From Dictyobacter kobayashii (lineage in GTDB: Bacteria; Chloroflexota; Ktedonobacteria; Ktedonobacterales; Ktedonobacteraceae), in assembly GCF_003967555.1 (NCBI RefSeq), contig NZ_BIFS01000001.1, positions 2,046,001-2,110,000 of the forward strand: a stretch of 64,000 nucleotides of DNA. The letters are read 5' to 3'. Both the position numbers and the translations under genes were made by a program. The notes under the pieces were generated by a model that searched no databases, was not told the origin of the DNA, and saw nothing but the letters and a program-made list of their open reading frames with translations. Shown one piece after another: positions 53,940 through 63,526 of the stretch (positions are counted from its first letter, which is position 1; each line of letters begins with the position of its first letter).

Positions 53940-55166
53940 CTACTGTAAGCCTGGAATACGGCGCAGCACCGGGCGGATACTGAACCCTTGTACCAACAAT
54001 GTAAACAATACAACCATGTAGGTAGAAAAAATTAAGGCTGTACGATCAGGTATATTGGTAGGCAGGGCTAGCACCAGAGCCAGCGAGAGTGCACCACGCA
54101 AACCACTCCACAAAAGGATAAAGCGCCAGGTGTGCAGACGTTTTCGCAACGCGCCGCCAAAGGCCAGCGGTAAGATTAAGACCATGACGTAGCGCGCGAC
54201 CAACACTGCCCCAATTACTACCCCCGCAGCCAGCAAGAGCGAGATCGGCTCCTGAGTCGTCAAAAGGCTGACCGGATTGAGTTGCGCTCCCACTAGCAAG
54301 AAGAGCAGAGCATTGGCCAGAAAAGCGATCATACTCCAGAAATCATCAACCGCCAGGCGTGTCTCTTCCGACATGCCCTGTTTTAAACAGTAATCGCTAA
54401 GGATCAGAGAGGCCACAATTACCGCCAGAATGCCTGACATATGCATGGCATCAGCCAGTAAATAGACCCCATATGCCGTGACAATCGTCATTGTCATTTC
54501 GATGAGGTGATCATTAACCTGGCGCACACAGCGGCTGACGGCCAGACCACACAGGGCGCCCACCAGCACGCCTCCACCAGCCTGGAGCAAAAACACGCCG
54601 ATTCCCCTCATCACTGCCACCCCAAAGGTCACCTGCTGGCCCTGCAACGATAGTAAGACAATCGCCAGGAATACCTGATAAAGTGCGCCAGCCACACCAT
54701 CATTAAAGAGACTTTCTCCTTCAATCAGTATTGAGAGATGCTCATTGACTTTAAGTTGTCTGAACAGGCCTAACACAGCCACAGGATCGGTTGGCGATAG
54801 AATGGCCGCCAGCAGCAGCGCTACCGACCAGGGTACATGCACAAAAAAATATAAGGGTAGCGCAATCAAAATGAGCTCAAGCAAGAGTCCAGGTACGGCC
54901 AGCAACAAAATAGGGGCCCAATTTTCACGCAACAATTTTAAAGAGATTGACCAGGAGCCTTCAAAAATCAGGGGTGGCAAAAAAACAAATAAGACCAGTT
55001 CCGGCGAGAGGTGAAAGGCATCTAGATGCCCAAATAGACTAATCAGCAGACCGACCAGCACCAATCCCAGGGTGTAGGGTACGGCAAAACGCCTGGTAAT
55101 AAAAATTACCATCAGAGCAATTAAGAGCAAAACCACTAGCAAGCGAACAACAATCAGTATTTCCAT
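53940..55166 (-). CDS. Na+/H+ antiporter, CPA1 (NhaP/NHE-like) family
   Basis: A 408-aa membrane protein with about 12 hydrophobic segments. PFVFLPPLIFEGSWSISLKL-like FLPPLIFEGSWSISL, AAILSPTDPVAVLGLFRQL (the CPA1 discontinuous-helix motif) and SLFNDGVAGALYQVFLAIV (ND motif) are diagnostic. The last stretch includes LLWSGLRGALSLALVLALP (the conserved Gly-Leu-Arg-Gly). It exchanges Na+ or other cations for protons across the membrane. No long cytoplasmic C-tail. ATG 55166 with AAAGGA upstream. Separated from the next gene by a perfect 58-bp palindrome. Confidence 0.93.
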   Translation of the reverse strand: MEILIVVRLLVVLLLIALMVIFITRRFAVPYTLGLVLVGLLISLFGHLDAFHLSPELVLFVFLPPLIFEGSWSISLKLLRENWAPILLLAVPGLLLELILIALPLYFFVHVPWSVALLLAAILSPTDPVAVLGLFRQLKVNEHLSILIEGESLFNDGVAGALYQVFLAIVLLSLQGQQVTFGVAVMRGIGVFLLQAGGGVLVGALCGLAVSRCVRQVNDHLIEMTMTIVTAYGVYLLADAMHMSGILAVIVASLILSDYCLKQGMSEETRLAVDDFWSMIAFLANALLFLLVGAQLNPVSLLTTQEPISLLLAAGVVIGAVLVARYVMVLILPLAFGGALRKRLHTWRFILLWSGLRGALSLALVLALPTNIPDRTALIFSTYMVVLFTLLVQGFSIRPVLRRIPGLQ

Positions 55167-55208
55167 CCATACATAATCCTTTCATTTCTAGATATTCGTT
55201 TCTACATA

Positions 55209-55266
55209 GCATATTAAAAGGTCCATGTCCAGCTAGCGCTAGCTGGACATGGACCTTTTAATATGC
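55209..55266 (-). terminator. Perfect 58-bp palindrome without loop
   Basis: Both halves (55209-55237 and 55238-55266) are exact reverse complements. It contains AGCTAGCGCTAGCT at its centre and AAAAGG/CCTTTT further out, and lies just after the stop of the leftward lipoprotein gene. Confidence 0.8.
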
Positions 55267-55270
55267 CGTC

Positions 55271-55825
55271 TTATTTTACAGCAACCGTCACCGGCACATC
55301 CAGAATATACAGCGGACACATACCGCCAGCTTTACAGAGTGCGCGACTAGAAAAGTGGAGCTCCACAGTACCAGCGCTCTGGGCAATGAAGCGCCAGACA
55401 CATACTTTATCGCTCTTCAAAGCATAACCAGCGGGCTTTTGTATTTGTAGTTGAGCCGGCATAGTCTTTGGTCCTATCCACCTTTTACCAAAAGGGAAGC
55501 GGAACTCAATAATATCACCCGTATGCGCAATAACAGTTGCGTCAGTCGTTCCGCTCATAACCACCGTTTCATTGGCCTTTGGAGCGTTGCCAACAACTGT
55601 ATCGCTAGGACATCCCTGTGTGGTACCATAACCAGCTATACTAGTTGGGGTAGGCTGAGCTGCCGTAGAATTAGAGCCACCCGTAGTGGTTGAGCTACCA
55701 CCACTACTATTACTACTATCAGTATTCCCACACCCCGACAATACAACTATAAGCAAAATCATTAGCACCCCGAATACGCTTGCTGTCTGTTTACCTTTAT
55801 CGAAAAGCATCCGCATTGTATACAT
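55271..55825 (-). CDS. Putative lipoprotein
   Basis: About 184 aa: signal sequence with a hydrophobic core (VFGVLMILLIVVLSGC) ending in a lipobox (LSGC), a Ser/Gly/Thr-rich spacer, and a beta-rich domain (VVMSGTTDATVIAHTGDIIE … VELHFSSRALCKAGGMCPLY). This C-terminal domain resembles those of the chagasin or copper-binding type, but I cannot assign it. Cysteines occur at CPSD, CVWR and CKAGGMC, some perhaps disulfide-linked. ATG 55825 with AAAGGAG upstream (the frame is open to 55891). Confidence 0.75.
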   Translation of the reverse strand: MYTMRMLFDKGKQTASVFGVLMILLIVVLSGCGNTDSSNSSGGSSTTTGGSNSTAAQPTPTSIAGYGTTQGCPSDTVVGNAPKANETVVMSGTTDATVIAHTGDIIEFRFPFGKRWIGPKTMPAQLQIQKPAGYALKSDKVCVWRFIAQSAGTVELHFSSRALCKAGGMCPLYILDVPVTVAVK

Positions 55826-56222
55826 AATGAACTCCTTTTCTGCAACCAACCATCTTTGATGAAGTAGCCACTCACTACTATGACGCTGCACTTACCGTAA
55901 AAGTTCCCCTCATACAAACTATACACAGGTGATCATGACTATACTTTTAGCCAGTTAAACAAGCTTTCAATAAACAAGCTCTTCAATAGCCTTTTTATCC
56001 TATTAGTGAGTCTCTTAACAAAAAACGTATCAAACGACTTCGCAGGCGCCTTTACGCATTTTTTAACTATGCCCTGGGGCTAATTTAACGCTTGTATAAC
56101 AATCGCTTAATCAAGCTCATTCATAATCGTTGTGAGACGCAATGATATTTTCTAATTCAACCAGGGCATTCAAAAAACTCCACAATACATGGAGAAGAAT
56201 AACGTCCAAAAGGATAATCTTT
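55826..56222. other. Divergent intergenic region
   Basis: About 400 bases between the leftward lipoprotein and the rightward PstS-like gene; promoters for both should lie here. No palindromic operator was recognised. Confidence 0.4.
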
Positions 56223-57230
56223 ATGCAACCGAACGTCCATGCCAATCTGCGCAAAAAAAGAGCTCGCATGCTGCCGCAGTCTGTTGTGATGGGCATTTTA
56301 CCCGTATTTGTACTACTTTTCGCAGCCTCACTTCTGACCGGATGCGCAGGCACTGATCAGCAAACGCAACAGTTTAGTGGGCAGCTAAAAATTAGCGGCT
56401 CGACCGCCCTCCAACCATTGGTAGCCGCGGCTGCCAAAGAGTTTATGCGCCAGCATCCTGAAGCACACATTACTGTAGCCGGTGGTGGCAGCAAAACGGG
56501 ACTACTCAAAGTCTTTCAAAAGCAATCGGATATTGGGGACTCAGATTTGTATGCAGATCCCGCTATTTATCCCGATCCCAACATGACAGATCATATTATC
56601 TGTGCTACGCCATTTGTGATGATTGTTCATCCGGATATCAATATTACATCGCTTACAAAAGAACAGATCCTGGATATTTTTTCGACTGGTAAAACCACCA
56701 ATTGGAGTCAAATCAAAGCGGGGCTAAACCAGCCCATCCATCCAATTATTCGTCCGTCATCTTCGGGTACACGCGAAACATTTCGTAAATATATCCTTGG
56801 CGGTGGCGATGAGATCGGTACACCACTCAAAGTTGACGATACACAACAAGTCGTGAATACCGTTGCTAATACCCCTGGAGCGATCGGCTATATCGCGCTT
56901 TCAGCCCTGAAACCAACCGTGAAAGCCATCGCCATCGATAATGCGAGCCCAACCGCAGAGACTATTAGTAATGGCACTTATAATTTCTGGTCATATGAAC
57001 ATATGTATACGTTGGGAGATAACAATTCCTTATTGAGCGCGTTCCTGGACTTTATGATCAGCCCTGCAATGCAGCAGGAAGCACACCAGCTAAGCTATAT
57101 CACGATCGATGAAATGAATGTGAAAAAAATAGCCTCAATCCCGGCAAAACCGTTGCATTCGGACACACTAGCAATCTCGCCTTTCACGGAAAAGGAAAGC
57201 GAGATCATCCGTAGTGAATCGTATGAATAA
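56223..57230 (+). CDS. pstS: PstS-like phosphate-binding lipoprotein
   Basis: A 335-aa periplasmic-type phosphate-binding protein. Basic start, a hydrophobic helix (MGILPVFVLLFAASLLTGC) with lipobox LTGC, then the family core KISGSTALQPLVAAAAKEFM, ITVAGGGSKTGL, DIGDSDLYADP, PIIRPSSSGTRETF (phosphate-binding SSGT) and GAIGYIALSAL. The frame is open from 56142; ATG 56223 has AAAGGA upstream. pstC, pstA and pstB are not adjacent; instead a HAMP-domain protein follows, so this PstS may feed a sensor. Confidence 0.88.
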   Translation: MQPNVHANLRKKRARMLPQSVVMGILPVFVLLFAASLLTGCAGTDQQTQQFSGQLKISGSTALQPLVAAAAKEFMRQHPEAHITVAGGGSKTGLLKVFQKQSDIGDSDLYADPAIYPDPNMTDHIICATPFVMIVHPDINITSLTKEQILDIFSTGKTTNWSQIKAGLNQPIHPIIRPSSSGTRETFRKYILGGGDEIGTPLKVDDTQQVVNTVANTPGAIGYIALSALKPTVKAIAIDNASPTAETISNGTYNFWSYEHMYTLGDNNSLLSAFLDFMISPAMQQEAHQLSYITIDEMNVKKIASIPAKPLHSDTLAISPFTEKESEIIRSESYE

Positions 57231-57265
57231 GCCAGATCTATTATCAGACACAATTGGGGACATCT

Positions 57266-59176
57266 ATGTCTAACACACAAACATACAACCAGAATCCATT
57301 GCGCATCCGCTCTTCGCTCAGGCGTGGCGGTTCACTTTTAATTGATCTACCCATCGGTACCCGGCTAACGCTTGGCTTCCTGGCGGCAGCCCTGATAGCA
57401 GCGCTGGTCACCGGTGCTACTGGCTTGCAACGTTCGCAATCTTTGAGTCGGCAATCAGAATTCTATCACAGCCTTTTGACGACCAATACCAGTTTAAATA
57501 CTGGTACCCAGTACTTACAGCTCATCAAAACAGAGACCCAATCGATCCTGGCTCTGCTGCAAACACCAGCGCCATCAAATGAGACACTGCAAAGTGAAAA
57601 AGATGCGCTCAAAAATTTGATCAGTCGCTATGATGGTCTGTTAACAGATTATTTGAATCATGATGTGCTCGAAAAGAATGCAGACCAGCAGTCAATTCTA
57701 GCTATCAATGGTTCGTCAAATCAGCTCATTCACCAGCAAAATATTTTGGCGGCCAGTGCTCAACGTACCTGGTTAACCCATAAAAACGCATTAACAGAAA
57801 TTTTACACGATTTTGATAATAAGGATATAACCAGGGCTAATAATCTGGAGCAGGTGCAGATCGAGCTGACGAATAGTGACGCCACCAGTGCAACACGTGC
57901 CTTGATTCAATTCAATGTGCACCTGACTGATTCAATTAATGCAGCACAAACTATTGAGTTCCAGAATCAGATTATTACCACTGTAATTGGATCAATCATC
58001 GCCTTCATCTTGATTTTGATCATTGGTCTGGTGATCTCGGGGACCATTGTCCGCCGCCTACGCTCATTGCGCGAGGTAACACAGGCAGTCGAGCAAGGAC
58101 AATTCGATCGACGTGTCAATGTCATTGGCCGTGACGAGATCGCAGATGTTTCTGGCTCGGTTAATGCGATGCTGGAAGCAATTGTGGGACTGCTGGATGA
58201 AACACGTAATCAACGCGATGCGCTCACTAACGCAGCCGAACATCTCTTTACCGATATGCGCGTTGTGAGTGCGGGTGACTTGCGCATTAATGCTCCAGTC
58301 AGTAATGATCCTATTGGTATGCTGGCCAATGCATTTAATTTCACCGTTGGACGCTTCCGCCGCTTTGTGCAGCGCACAAAAACGACTGCTGAGCAGCTAG
58401 ACGTAATTGCACGCCAGCAGACAGAGCGTTCAGAAAGCTTTACGCAAGCCCTGCTGCAGGTCAAAACTGTGAACAAAGCAGCTGTGGTGGTAGACGCGAC
58501 TAATGTGGGAAACAAAAGTAATCCTGGGAACATGGAGAAGGTTGATGGGCAGCAGGCGGCATTACTTAATCAATTGCGCCAGATCCGGGAATTGATGCAC
58601 CAGGTTTCCAATGACGAGATCTTACAGCATATGCGTACGACATTGGGGATATCTGAACAAGTCTCCAATACCATTGATCGGCTCTCCAAGCTGCCCAAGA
58701 CGGCCAGCACCCTTAATATGAGCGCGGAAGAATTACGAGTACACTTCGTTGAGGATCTGCGCACTCTAGATAATTTAAATAAGCGCCTCTTACAAGAAAT
58801 CCAGATTTCCCAGAGAACCACGGCCCGGGGCTTCGAAGAAATCGAAAAAGAGATGGCTCAGATTACGGCAAAGGCGCGCTTACTGAAGCCTCAAAGTAGC
58901 GATGCCGCAACTCCACGAGCCAATACTGAAGCGATACAAGAGATTGTTAAACACAGTACCCAGTTCGCCAACGAGATGCATGCTCTGGCTCGTCAAATAA
59001 CCCAGATGGCCCAGGAAATTCGCACCGGTATCGTGAACTTCCAATTGGATACAGTCGATAGCGGCAGTAACTTTCCCGTGCTCTCACAACCTGGCTTCGC
59101 GCAAAACGCGCCAACCCAGAATAGCCCGACCGTACCCAGACGTAAAAATTCAATGGGCCTGCTAGAGATACGATAA
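57266..59176 (+). CDS. Membrane sensor-like protein with HAMP domain and no recognised output domain
   Basis: A 636-aa protein with a first membrane helix (TRLTLGFLAAALIAALVTGA, about 30-55), an extracytoplasmic helical sensor part (about 55-235; MCP_signal-like 4HB pattern), a second helix (IITTVIGSIIAFILILIIGL) and a HAMP (RRLRSLREVTQAVEQGQFDR … VIGRDEIADVSGSVNAML). A second, HAMP-like segment (DLRINAPVSNDPIGMLANAF) and a long coiled region follow, but neither a histidine kinase nor an MCP signalling hairpin is seen. ATG 57266 has GGGGA upstream. Thirty-five bases after pstS. Confidence 0.85.
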   Translation: MSNTQTYNQNPLRIRSSLRRGGSLLIDLPIGTRLTLGFLAAALIAALVTGATGLQRSQSLSRQSEFYHSLLTTNTSLNTGTQYLQLIKTETQSILALLQTPAPSNETLQSEKDALKNLISRYDGLLTDYLNHDVLEKNADQQSILAINGSSNQLIHQQNILAASAQRTWLTHKNALTEILHDFDNKDITRANNLEQVQIELTNSDATSATRALIQFNVHLTDSINAAQTIEFQNQIITTVIGSIIAFILILIIGLVISGTIVRRLRSLREVTQAVEQGQFDRRVNVIGRDEIADVSGSVNAMLEAIVGLLDETRNQRDALTNAAEHLFTDMRVVSAGDLRINAPVSNDPIGMLANAFNFTVGRFRRFVQRTKTTAEQLDVIARQQTERSESFTQALLQVKTVNKAAVVVDATNVGNKSNPGNMEKVDGQQAALLNQLRQIRELMHQVSNDEILQHMRTTLGISEQVSNTIDRLSKLPKTASTLNMSAEELRVHFVEDLRTLDNLNKRLLQEIQISQRTTARGFEEIEKEMAQITAKARLLKPQSSDAATPRANTEAIQEIVKHSTQFANEMHALARQITQMAQEIRTGIVNFQLDTVDSGSNFPVLSQPGFAQNAPTQNSPTVPRRKNSMGLLEIR

Positions 59177-59190
59177 ATAGCTAAAACAAA

Positions 59191-59264
59191 GACGCTTTGA
59201 TATAACATAGAAAAGAGCTGATTCGCTAAAGAATCAGCTCTTTTCTATGTTATATCAAAGCGTC
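59191..59264. terminator. Bidirectional terminator-type palindrome, perfect 34-bp arms
   Basis: GACGCTTTGATATAACATAG… (59191-59224) is exactly complementary to 59231-59264 around GCTAAA. It fills the space between the HAMP-protein gene and the leftward enoyl-CoA hydratase gene (stop at 59269). Confidence 0.9.
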
Positions 59265-59268
59265 AGGT

Positions 59269-59865
59269 TCAAGCCACACTTATTAACATGGTCAGAAGCT
59301 CCTCTGCATCCTGCAGAAAGCGCCTGGGAGACAAGACCTGGTGTACCATTCCAATTTGCATTGCATCGTGCGCATTCAGCGTCTCAGCGCTTTCTACGAG
59401 GCGTTCCGTTTCTGACTTACCAATCAACGTAGGCAATATCTCTGTCAATGCTCGCGGAAAAAGGCTATGACCTGGTGTGGATAAACGCAATAAGGTATCT
59501 TCACGCGCAAAAATGGTCTCGCATAGGATTGCAAGTTCACATCCAATTCCCCAGGTAGCTCCCTTGATCAAAGCAACAGTTGGAATACCCTGACTATGTA
59601 AAACCTGCATTGAATGCTCGATTGAATGCGCGGTCTCTATAAGGGTTTGCTTATGCGCGATAGAGTCATCCGGCAGATCTGCTCCGGCACAGAATGCTTC
59701 ATCACCCATGCCAGTTAGAACAATGAGACGCGGGGGCTTGTTGCTCGCCTTAAGCAATGCGGCTGAAAGTTGCTCAAGCATCGCTGCGGTCAACATATTT
59801 CGTGGATGTCTGTCAAGAATGAGCCAGAGAATGCCATTGCGTTGACGGACATGTATATCCGACAT
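59269..59865 (-). CDS. Enoyl-CoA hydratase/isomerase family protein, short
   Basis: A 198-aa crotonase-fold protein. ILWLILDRHPRNMLTAAMLE, VLTGMGDEAFCAGADLPDDS (oxyanion-hole GAGAD-type), ALIKGATWGIGCELAILCET (second oxyanion Gly) and LPTLIGKSETERLVESAETL are all present. Typical members are about 255 aa; this one lacks most of the C-terminal trimerisation helices, so its activity is uncertain. The usual catalytic Glu positions are not clear. ATG 59865 with AAGGA upstream. Confidence 0.85.
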   Translation of the reverse strand: MSDIHVRQRNGILWLILDRHPRNMLTAAMLEQLSAALLKASNKPPRLIVLTGMGDEAFCAGADLPDDSIAHKQTLIETAHSIEHSMQVLHSQGIPTVALIKGATWGIGCELAILCETIFAREDTLLRLSTPGHSLFPRALTEILPTLIGKSETERLVESAETLNAHDAMQIGMVHQVLSPRRFLQDAEELLTMLISVA

Positions 59866-60128
59866 GAAATACTATATCCTTAATGGTGAATAAACTTGCC
59901 ATCATTATGCCAGTGATTGCATAAAATGGCGTGCATCTATCGTTTCGCGCTAGCACTACTTGTGGTGTGCCATGTACCAAAAGATTTCTGCTTGCTCTAA
60001 AGTATATCCTCATCAACCTGGAAATTCAAGCATATCTCTCGATGCTGTTAAAAGAAAAAATAGCAAGATTGCTTATGAGGTAGGGAGGCAATCTTGCTAT
60101 CTGGCGACAACGAATTGATGTGTTTTAT

Positions 60129-61145
60129 TTAACCCATAATGATATTGACGTAGTTCTGTGTTTCGGCGGGCAGGTAAGATAACCAGGCAGCACCACCGGC
60201 GGCCACTGCATTATCTACCGCTCCAGAGCCAGCATTATAAGCGGCCAGCGCCTTGGCATAGTTGCCACCATACTGGTTGGAGAGGTTAGCCATCATCCGG
60301 GCTGCTCCATACAATGCATCGACAGGATCATAGGGATTAACGCCCATGCCGGCGGCGGTAGATGGCAAGAATTGAGCGATACCGACCGCGCCAACAGGAG
60401 ACATGGCATAAGGATTAAAGCCGCTCTCTTGATTGATCTGGCGCACAAAATAAACCGGGCTGATGCCATATTTTATCGCTGCTTGCTGAGCGATAGCAAC
60501 GTACTGGCTTCTAGGTAGATTGGTGGTAGGGGGAGCCGGAACAACAACAGGATTGGCTGCCTGTTGGGCCTGTTGTTGAGCAGGTGGGGCAGCATTACGG
60601 CCAACGGCGAGATTCCAATCTTGCTGCTGCGTCTGTACCCATTTGATGGCGCCATCAAATAATGGAACACCACTCTGCCCACTACCGAGAGGGGTCATGG
60701 TAATCATGGTAAACATTAATACACCGAATGTGGCCAGTACAACTAATCCATGGCGCACATGCAGGTTCAATCCATGATGTTTGCCTGACTGCTGTTGTAT
60801 GAGCAAGGCTTCAGTATCGCGCTGGCGTTTTCTATCACCAGGAATAACCAATGGCGCGCGCGTTCCCTGGGCTGGTGGCTTCAAGGTTGAATGGAGCGCC
60901 AGCACCAATGACTGGGTTGTCTGCGCGTTCTGCAGTACAATCGGGTTGTGACTATCTGTCTGTCTGAGCTGTACCGCACGCGACTGCTCAGTGGTAATCA
61001 ATTGGGGAAAAGCATCGGTCTGGATGTTCGGTGTCGTGACATTGGCCCCAGGAATCGGGGTCATCGTTGCAACACCGGGGATGCGCTCTCCTAGAGGTTC
61101 GGCATCATCGCTACTGAACGGACGCAGAGAGTGAAATTGTGACAT
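60129..61145 (-). CDS. Membrane-anchored lytic transglycosylase (SLT domain)
   Basis: A 338-aa protein that cuts peptidoglycan glycan strands. A cytoplasmic-type N-terminal region (about 140 residues, Gln/Thr-rich) precedes one membrane helix (LVVLATFGVLMFTMITMTPL), and the exported C-terminus holds a Goose-type lysozyme-like SLT domain: QQAAIKYGISPVYFVRQINQ, ESGFNPYAMSPVGAVGIAQF (catalytic Glu in QESGF; GIAQF), LPSTAAGMGVNPYDPVDALY and ALAAYNAGSGAV. A short Gln/Ala/Pro linker follows the helix. ATG 61145 with GAGGTAGGG upstream. Single gene. Confidence 0.93.
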   Translation of the reverse strand: MSQFHSLRPFSSDDAEPLGERIPGVATMTPIPGANVTTPNIQTDAFPQLITTEQSRAVQLRQTDSHNPIVLQNAQTTQSLVLALHSTLKPPAQGTRAPLVIPGDRKRQRDTEALLIQQQSGKHHGLNLHVRHGLVVLATFGVLMFTMITMTPLGSGQSGVPLFDGAIKWVQTQQQDWNLAVGRNAAPPAQQQAQQAANPVVVPAPPTTNLPRSQYVAIAQQAAIKYGISPVYFVRQINQESGFNPYAMSPVGAVGIAQFLPSTAAGMGVNPYDPVDALYGAARMMANLSNQYGGNYAKALAAYNAGSGAVDNAVAAGGAAWLSYLPAETQNYVNIIMG

Positions 61146-61350
61146 TAACCCTACCTCATATAAAAATATTTTTTATGACACTTGTTGTTACTACATGTGA
61201 GTCTAACTAAATAAACCGAGGCTCGTCAATTCGTTGCGCACACCGTAGGCCAAAAGTCATAGAAATGCATGTATGAAATCTTAACCTTTTACAATAAAAG
61301 AAATCCGGGAGCTCCCTTTTTAAGCAGAGCATCTTGCGTCACTTCCGCTC

Positions 61351-62223
61351 TTAGTATGCCTGGTGATCAGCGGCAATACCTCCTATACATGCTAGAACGT
61401 CTCCTATTACAGTTGGAGTAGTTCCATGCGGACCAACATAGTTGACAAGATCATTCTCGGCATACTCATAGGGGTTGGCCTTGGGCGTTTCCTGCAGGGT
61501 ACCACCAATGGGCGTACGCTGGGTCCAGCGGCCGAAGATGGGATCGTAGTAGCGAATGCCAAACTTGGTCAGCCCGGTGGTGCTGTCGTAGTAGCCTCCG
61601 GCATACTGCCAGGGGTTGACGATTCCGCTCTGGACGTTGCTGCCGGAAATGCTGCCGAGGGGATCATAGTCGTAGCTGGCCACCAGGTTACCCGCACTAT
61701 CGGTCATGCCCACAATCGAGCCCTGCCCGTTGAAGAGATAGTAGTAGACTTTGCCCGCCGAGGTGCGCTCGCTGTTGAGCAGACCGCAGCTACAACGGAC
61801 GTACTCGTAGGTCGTGCCTCCTGTCTTTTCAGTGCTCAGGCCCAGGCCGGTGTAGACCGTGCTGGTCCCATTGTTGGTGGTGCGCTCCGTCTGGCCGATG
61901 CCCGTGTAGCCGTAGCTATAGCTCTGCGTCGAGCCTGACGCCGTGCCGGTGCCACTCACATCCTGGTTCGCGTTGTTATAGCTGTGCGTCTGGGCGTAGG
62001 AGAGCGCCCCACGACCATCGCTGCCATTGGTGATCGACGTCAGATTCCCATCGGCATCATACGCATAGGTGGCACTGCCCGAAGTCGGTTGGCCTGCATA
62101 GCTACCGGTGCTGGTCGCCCCCGTCGGCTCGTTGTCCGCATTGTAGTTACTATACGTCGCCACGAAGTTGGAAGATCTGGTGTACTGCGTGGATTTCAGA
62201 TTCCCGTTGGCATCGTAGCCCAT
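61351..62223 (-). CDS. RHS/YD-repeat C-terminal fragment (orphan tail 1)
   Basis: 290 aa of YD repeats ([24 protein letters not shown]) and the RHS core ([76 protein letters not shown]). An in-frame stop lies just upstream of ATG 62223, so the large N-terminal part is missing. After the core boundary only about 20 residues remain, where a toxin domain would usually begin. Probably a displaced or decayed tail. Nucleotides 61471-61809 are nearly identical to 63091-63429. Confidence 0.85.
   Translation of the reverse strand: MGYDANGNLKSTQYTRSSNFVATYSNYNADNEPTGATSTGSYAGQPTSGSATYAYDADGNLTSITNGSDGRGALSYAQTHSYNNANQDVSGTGTASGSTQSYSYGYTGIGQTERTTNNGTSTVYTGLGLSTEKTGGTTYEYVRCSCGLLNSERTSAGKVYYYLFNGQGSIVGMTDSAGNLVASYDYDPLGSISGSNVQSGIVNPWQYAGGYYDSTTGLTKFGIRYYDPIFGRWTQRTPIGGTLQETPKANPYEYAENDLVNYVGPHGTTPTVIGDVLACIGGIAADHQAY
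61471..61809. repeat. Direct repeat of RHS core DNA (copy 1)
   Basis: About 339 bp matching 63091-63429 at a constant offset of 1620 with scattered substitutions and no indels. Encodes the RHS core from the [11 protein letters not shown] segment to the NPYxYA boundary. Confidence 0.9.
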
Positions 62224-62371
62224 AGTCCAATATTATCCGCTATGCTGGACACCTGAACTGTTAAGAAGATCTCTTTTGTAGTGTTAGCCATACCAAGAGT
62301 CTTTCATGCAAAGGATCAAAACGGTTTTACTATTCATTTCTCAAAGAAAGCCACATTTATCTACTCATAAT

Positions 62372-62659
62372 TCAAAGCCTTCTATGATTTGTTCTTTTGA
62401 AATTAAAATAGCTACTTATAGCAGCAACTAGTATGACCAATAACACCAACAACAAGAACCAGATAAGCCCTAAATCAGGGAAAGCAAAGGAAAGTCTCAT
62501 TGCAAAATAGAACCCACACATGCAACAAACCCCATAGAGCAGGATTGTTTCTGCTAAACGAGAATGTTTCTTTCTAAGAAAAAACGTTCCTCCGATGCCT
62601 ATTATTGTTAAGATTATGACACCTATGAGTACTATAGGATTTTCTACCATTGTTTTCAT
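62372..62659 (-). CDS. Small membrane protein between RHS tails (putative immunity protein)
   Basis: A 95-aa protein with three hydrophobic helices (NPIVLIGVIILTIIGIGGTF; ETILLYGVCCMCGFYFAMRL; LIWFLLLVLLVILVAAISSY) and a basic end. I do not recognise a family. Its position after an RHS tail on the same strand resembles that of immunity genes of polymorphic toxins. A perfect hairpin (62680-62725) separates it from the RHS gene, so it may be expressed separately. Confidence 0.6.
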   Translation of the reverse strand: MKTMVENPIVLIGVIILTIIGIGGTFFLRKKHSRLAETILLYGVCCMCGFYFAMRLSFAFPDLGLIWFLLLVLLVILVAAISSYFNFKRTNHRRL

Positions 62660-62679
62660 ATTTGCACCTCTGAACTAAA

Positions 62680-62725
62680 GTTTTACGGAACAAAAGAATA
62701 TTAACATTCTTTTGTTCCGTAAAAC
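62680..62725 (-). terminator. Hairpin after RHS tail 2, perfect 20-bp arms
   Basis: GTTTTACGGAACAAAAGAAT is exactly complementary to 62706-62725 around ATTAAC, 11 bases downstream of the leftward RHS stop. Confidence 0.8.
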
Positions 62726-62736
62726 ACTTTCTAAAA

Positions 62737-63462
62737 TTATAACCCTGGTCGGCCATTACATTCTTGGACTAAGTTATATGCAGAATAAGCTATAAAGGCA
62801 ATGCCCGCGCCTAATAGAACAGCATCTACTATCGTTCCGACTGGTGTCGCTTGTGATGCTGCGTATAGATCTAATCCCCCATCAATAATTGTTCCATCAG
62901 CGGCTGCTGTCATACTAGCCGATGTTGCAGTTCCAGCTCCACCCGCCAGTTGAGCGGCACTAAACGAGAGCACTGACTGAACCCCTCTCGCTAGACCAGC
63001 CAACGAAAATAAACCTACTAAAGCATCTCCCTCACAACTTGCACCGCTAGGATCAATATTATTGACAGGATTATTGCCAGCATACATATACGGGTTGGCC
63101 TTCGTGGTCTCCTGCAGGGTCCCACCAACGGGGGTGCGCTGGGTCCAGCGGCCGAAGATGGGATCGTAGTACCGAATGCCGAACTTGGTCAGGCCGGTGG
63201 TGCTGTCATAGTAGCCTCCGGCATACTGCCAGGGGTTGACGATTCCACTCTGCACGTTGCTGCCGGAAATGCTGCCAAGGGGATCATAGTCGTAGCTGGC
63301 CACCAGGGTAGCCGCACTATCGGTCATGCCCACGATCGAGCCCTGCCCGTTGAACAGATAGTAGTAGACCTTGCCCGCCGAGGTGCGCTCGCTGTTGAGC
63401 AGACCGCAGCTACAACGGATATATTCAGTAGCATTTCCTGCTTTCTTGGTAACCAACCACAA
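62737..63462 (-). CDS. RHS C-terminal fragment with hydrophobic tail (orphan tail 2)
   Basis: 241 aa: the conserved RHS core ([20 protein letters not shown] … [18 protein letters not shown]) with the standard boundary DPSG, and then about 100 residues rich in Ala, Gly, Val and Ile ([20 protein letters not shown] … [20 protein letters not shown]). This tail is variable compared with tail 1 and looks membrane-active. The N-terminal RHS part is missing; the frame starts within a short unrelated segment ([14 protein letters not shown]). Could be an orphan toxin cassette. Confidence 0.82.
   Translation of the reverse strand: MWLVTKKAGNATEYIRCSCGLLNSERTSAGKVYYYLFNGQGSIVGMTDSAATLVASYDYDPLGSISGSNVQSGIVNPWQYAGGYYDSTTGLTKFGIRYYDPIFGRWTQRTPVGGTLQETTKANPYMYAGNNPVNNIDPSGASCEGDALVGLFSLAGLARGVQSVLSFSAAQLAGGAGTATSASMTAAADGTIIDGGLDLYAASQATPVGTIVDAVLLGAGIAFIAYSAYNLVQECNGRPGL
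63091..63429. repeat. Direct repeat of RHS core DNA (copy 2)
   Basis: Partner of 61471-61809. Identity breaks down sharply after the NPY boundary on one side and upstream of the CSCGLL codons on the other, so only the core is shared. Confidence 0.9.
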
Positions 63463-63526
63463 TCTACAGCAAGCAATGCCTTTTCTCTCATAGATTTAAG
63501 CTTAAACAGCCTATATGTAATAATTT

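Noticed and set aside
61426..62256. Plus-strand frames antisense to the RHS fragment
   Set aside because: They mirror the repetitive RHS coding strand; the minus-strand reading has clear YD repeats and the core boundary.
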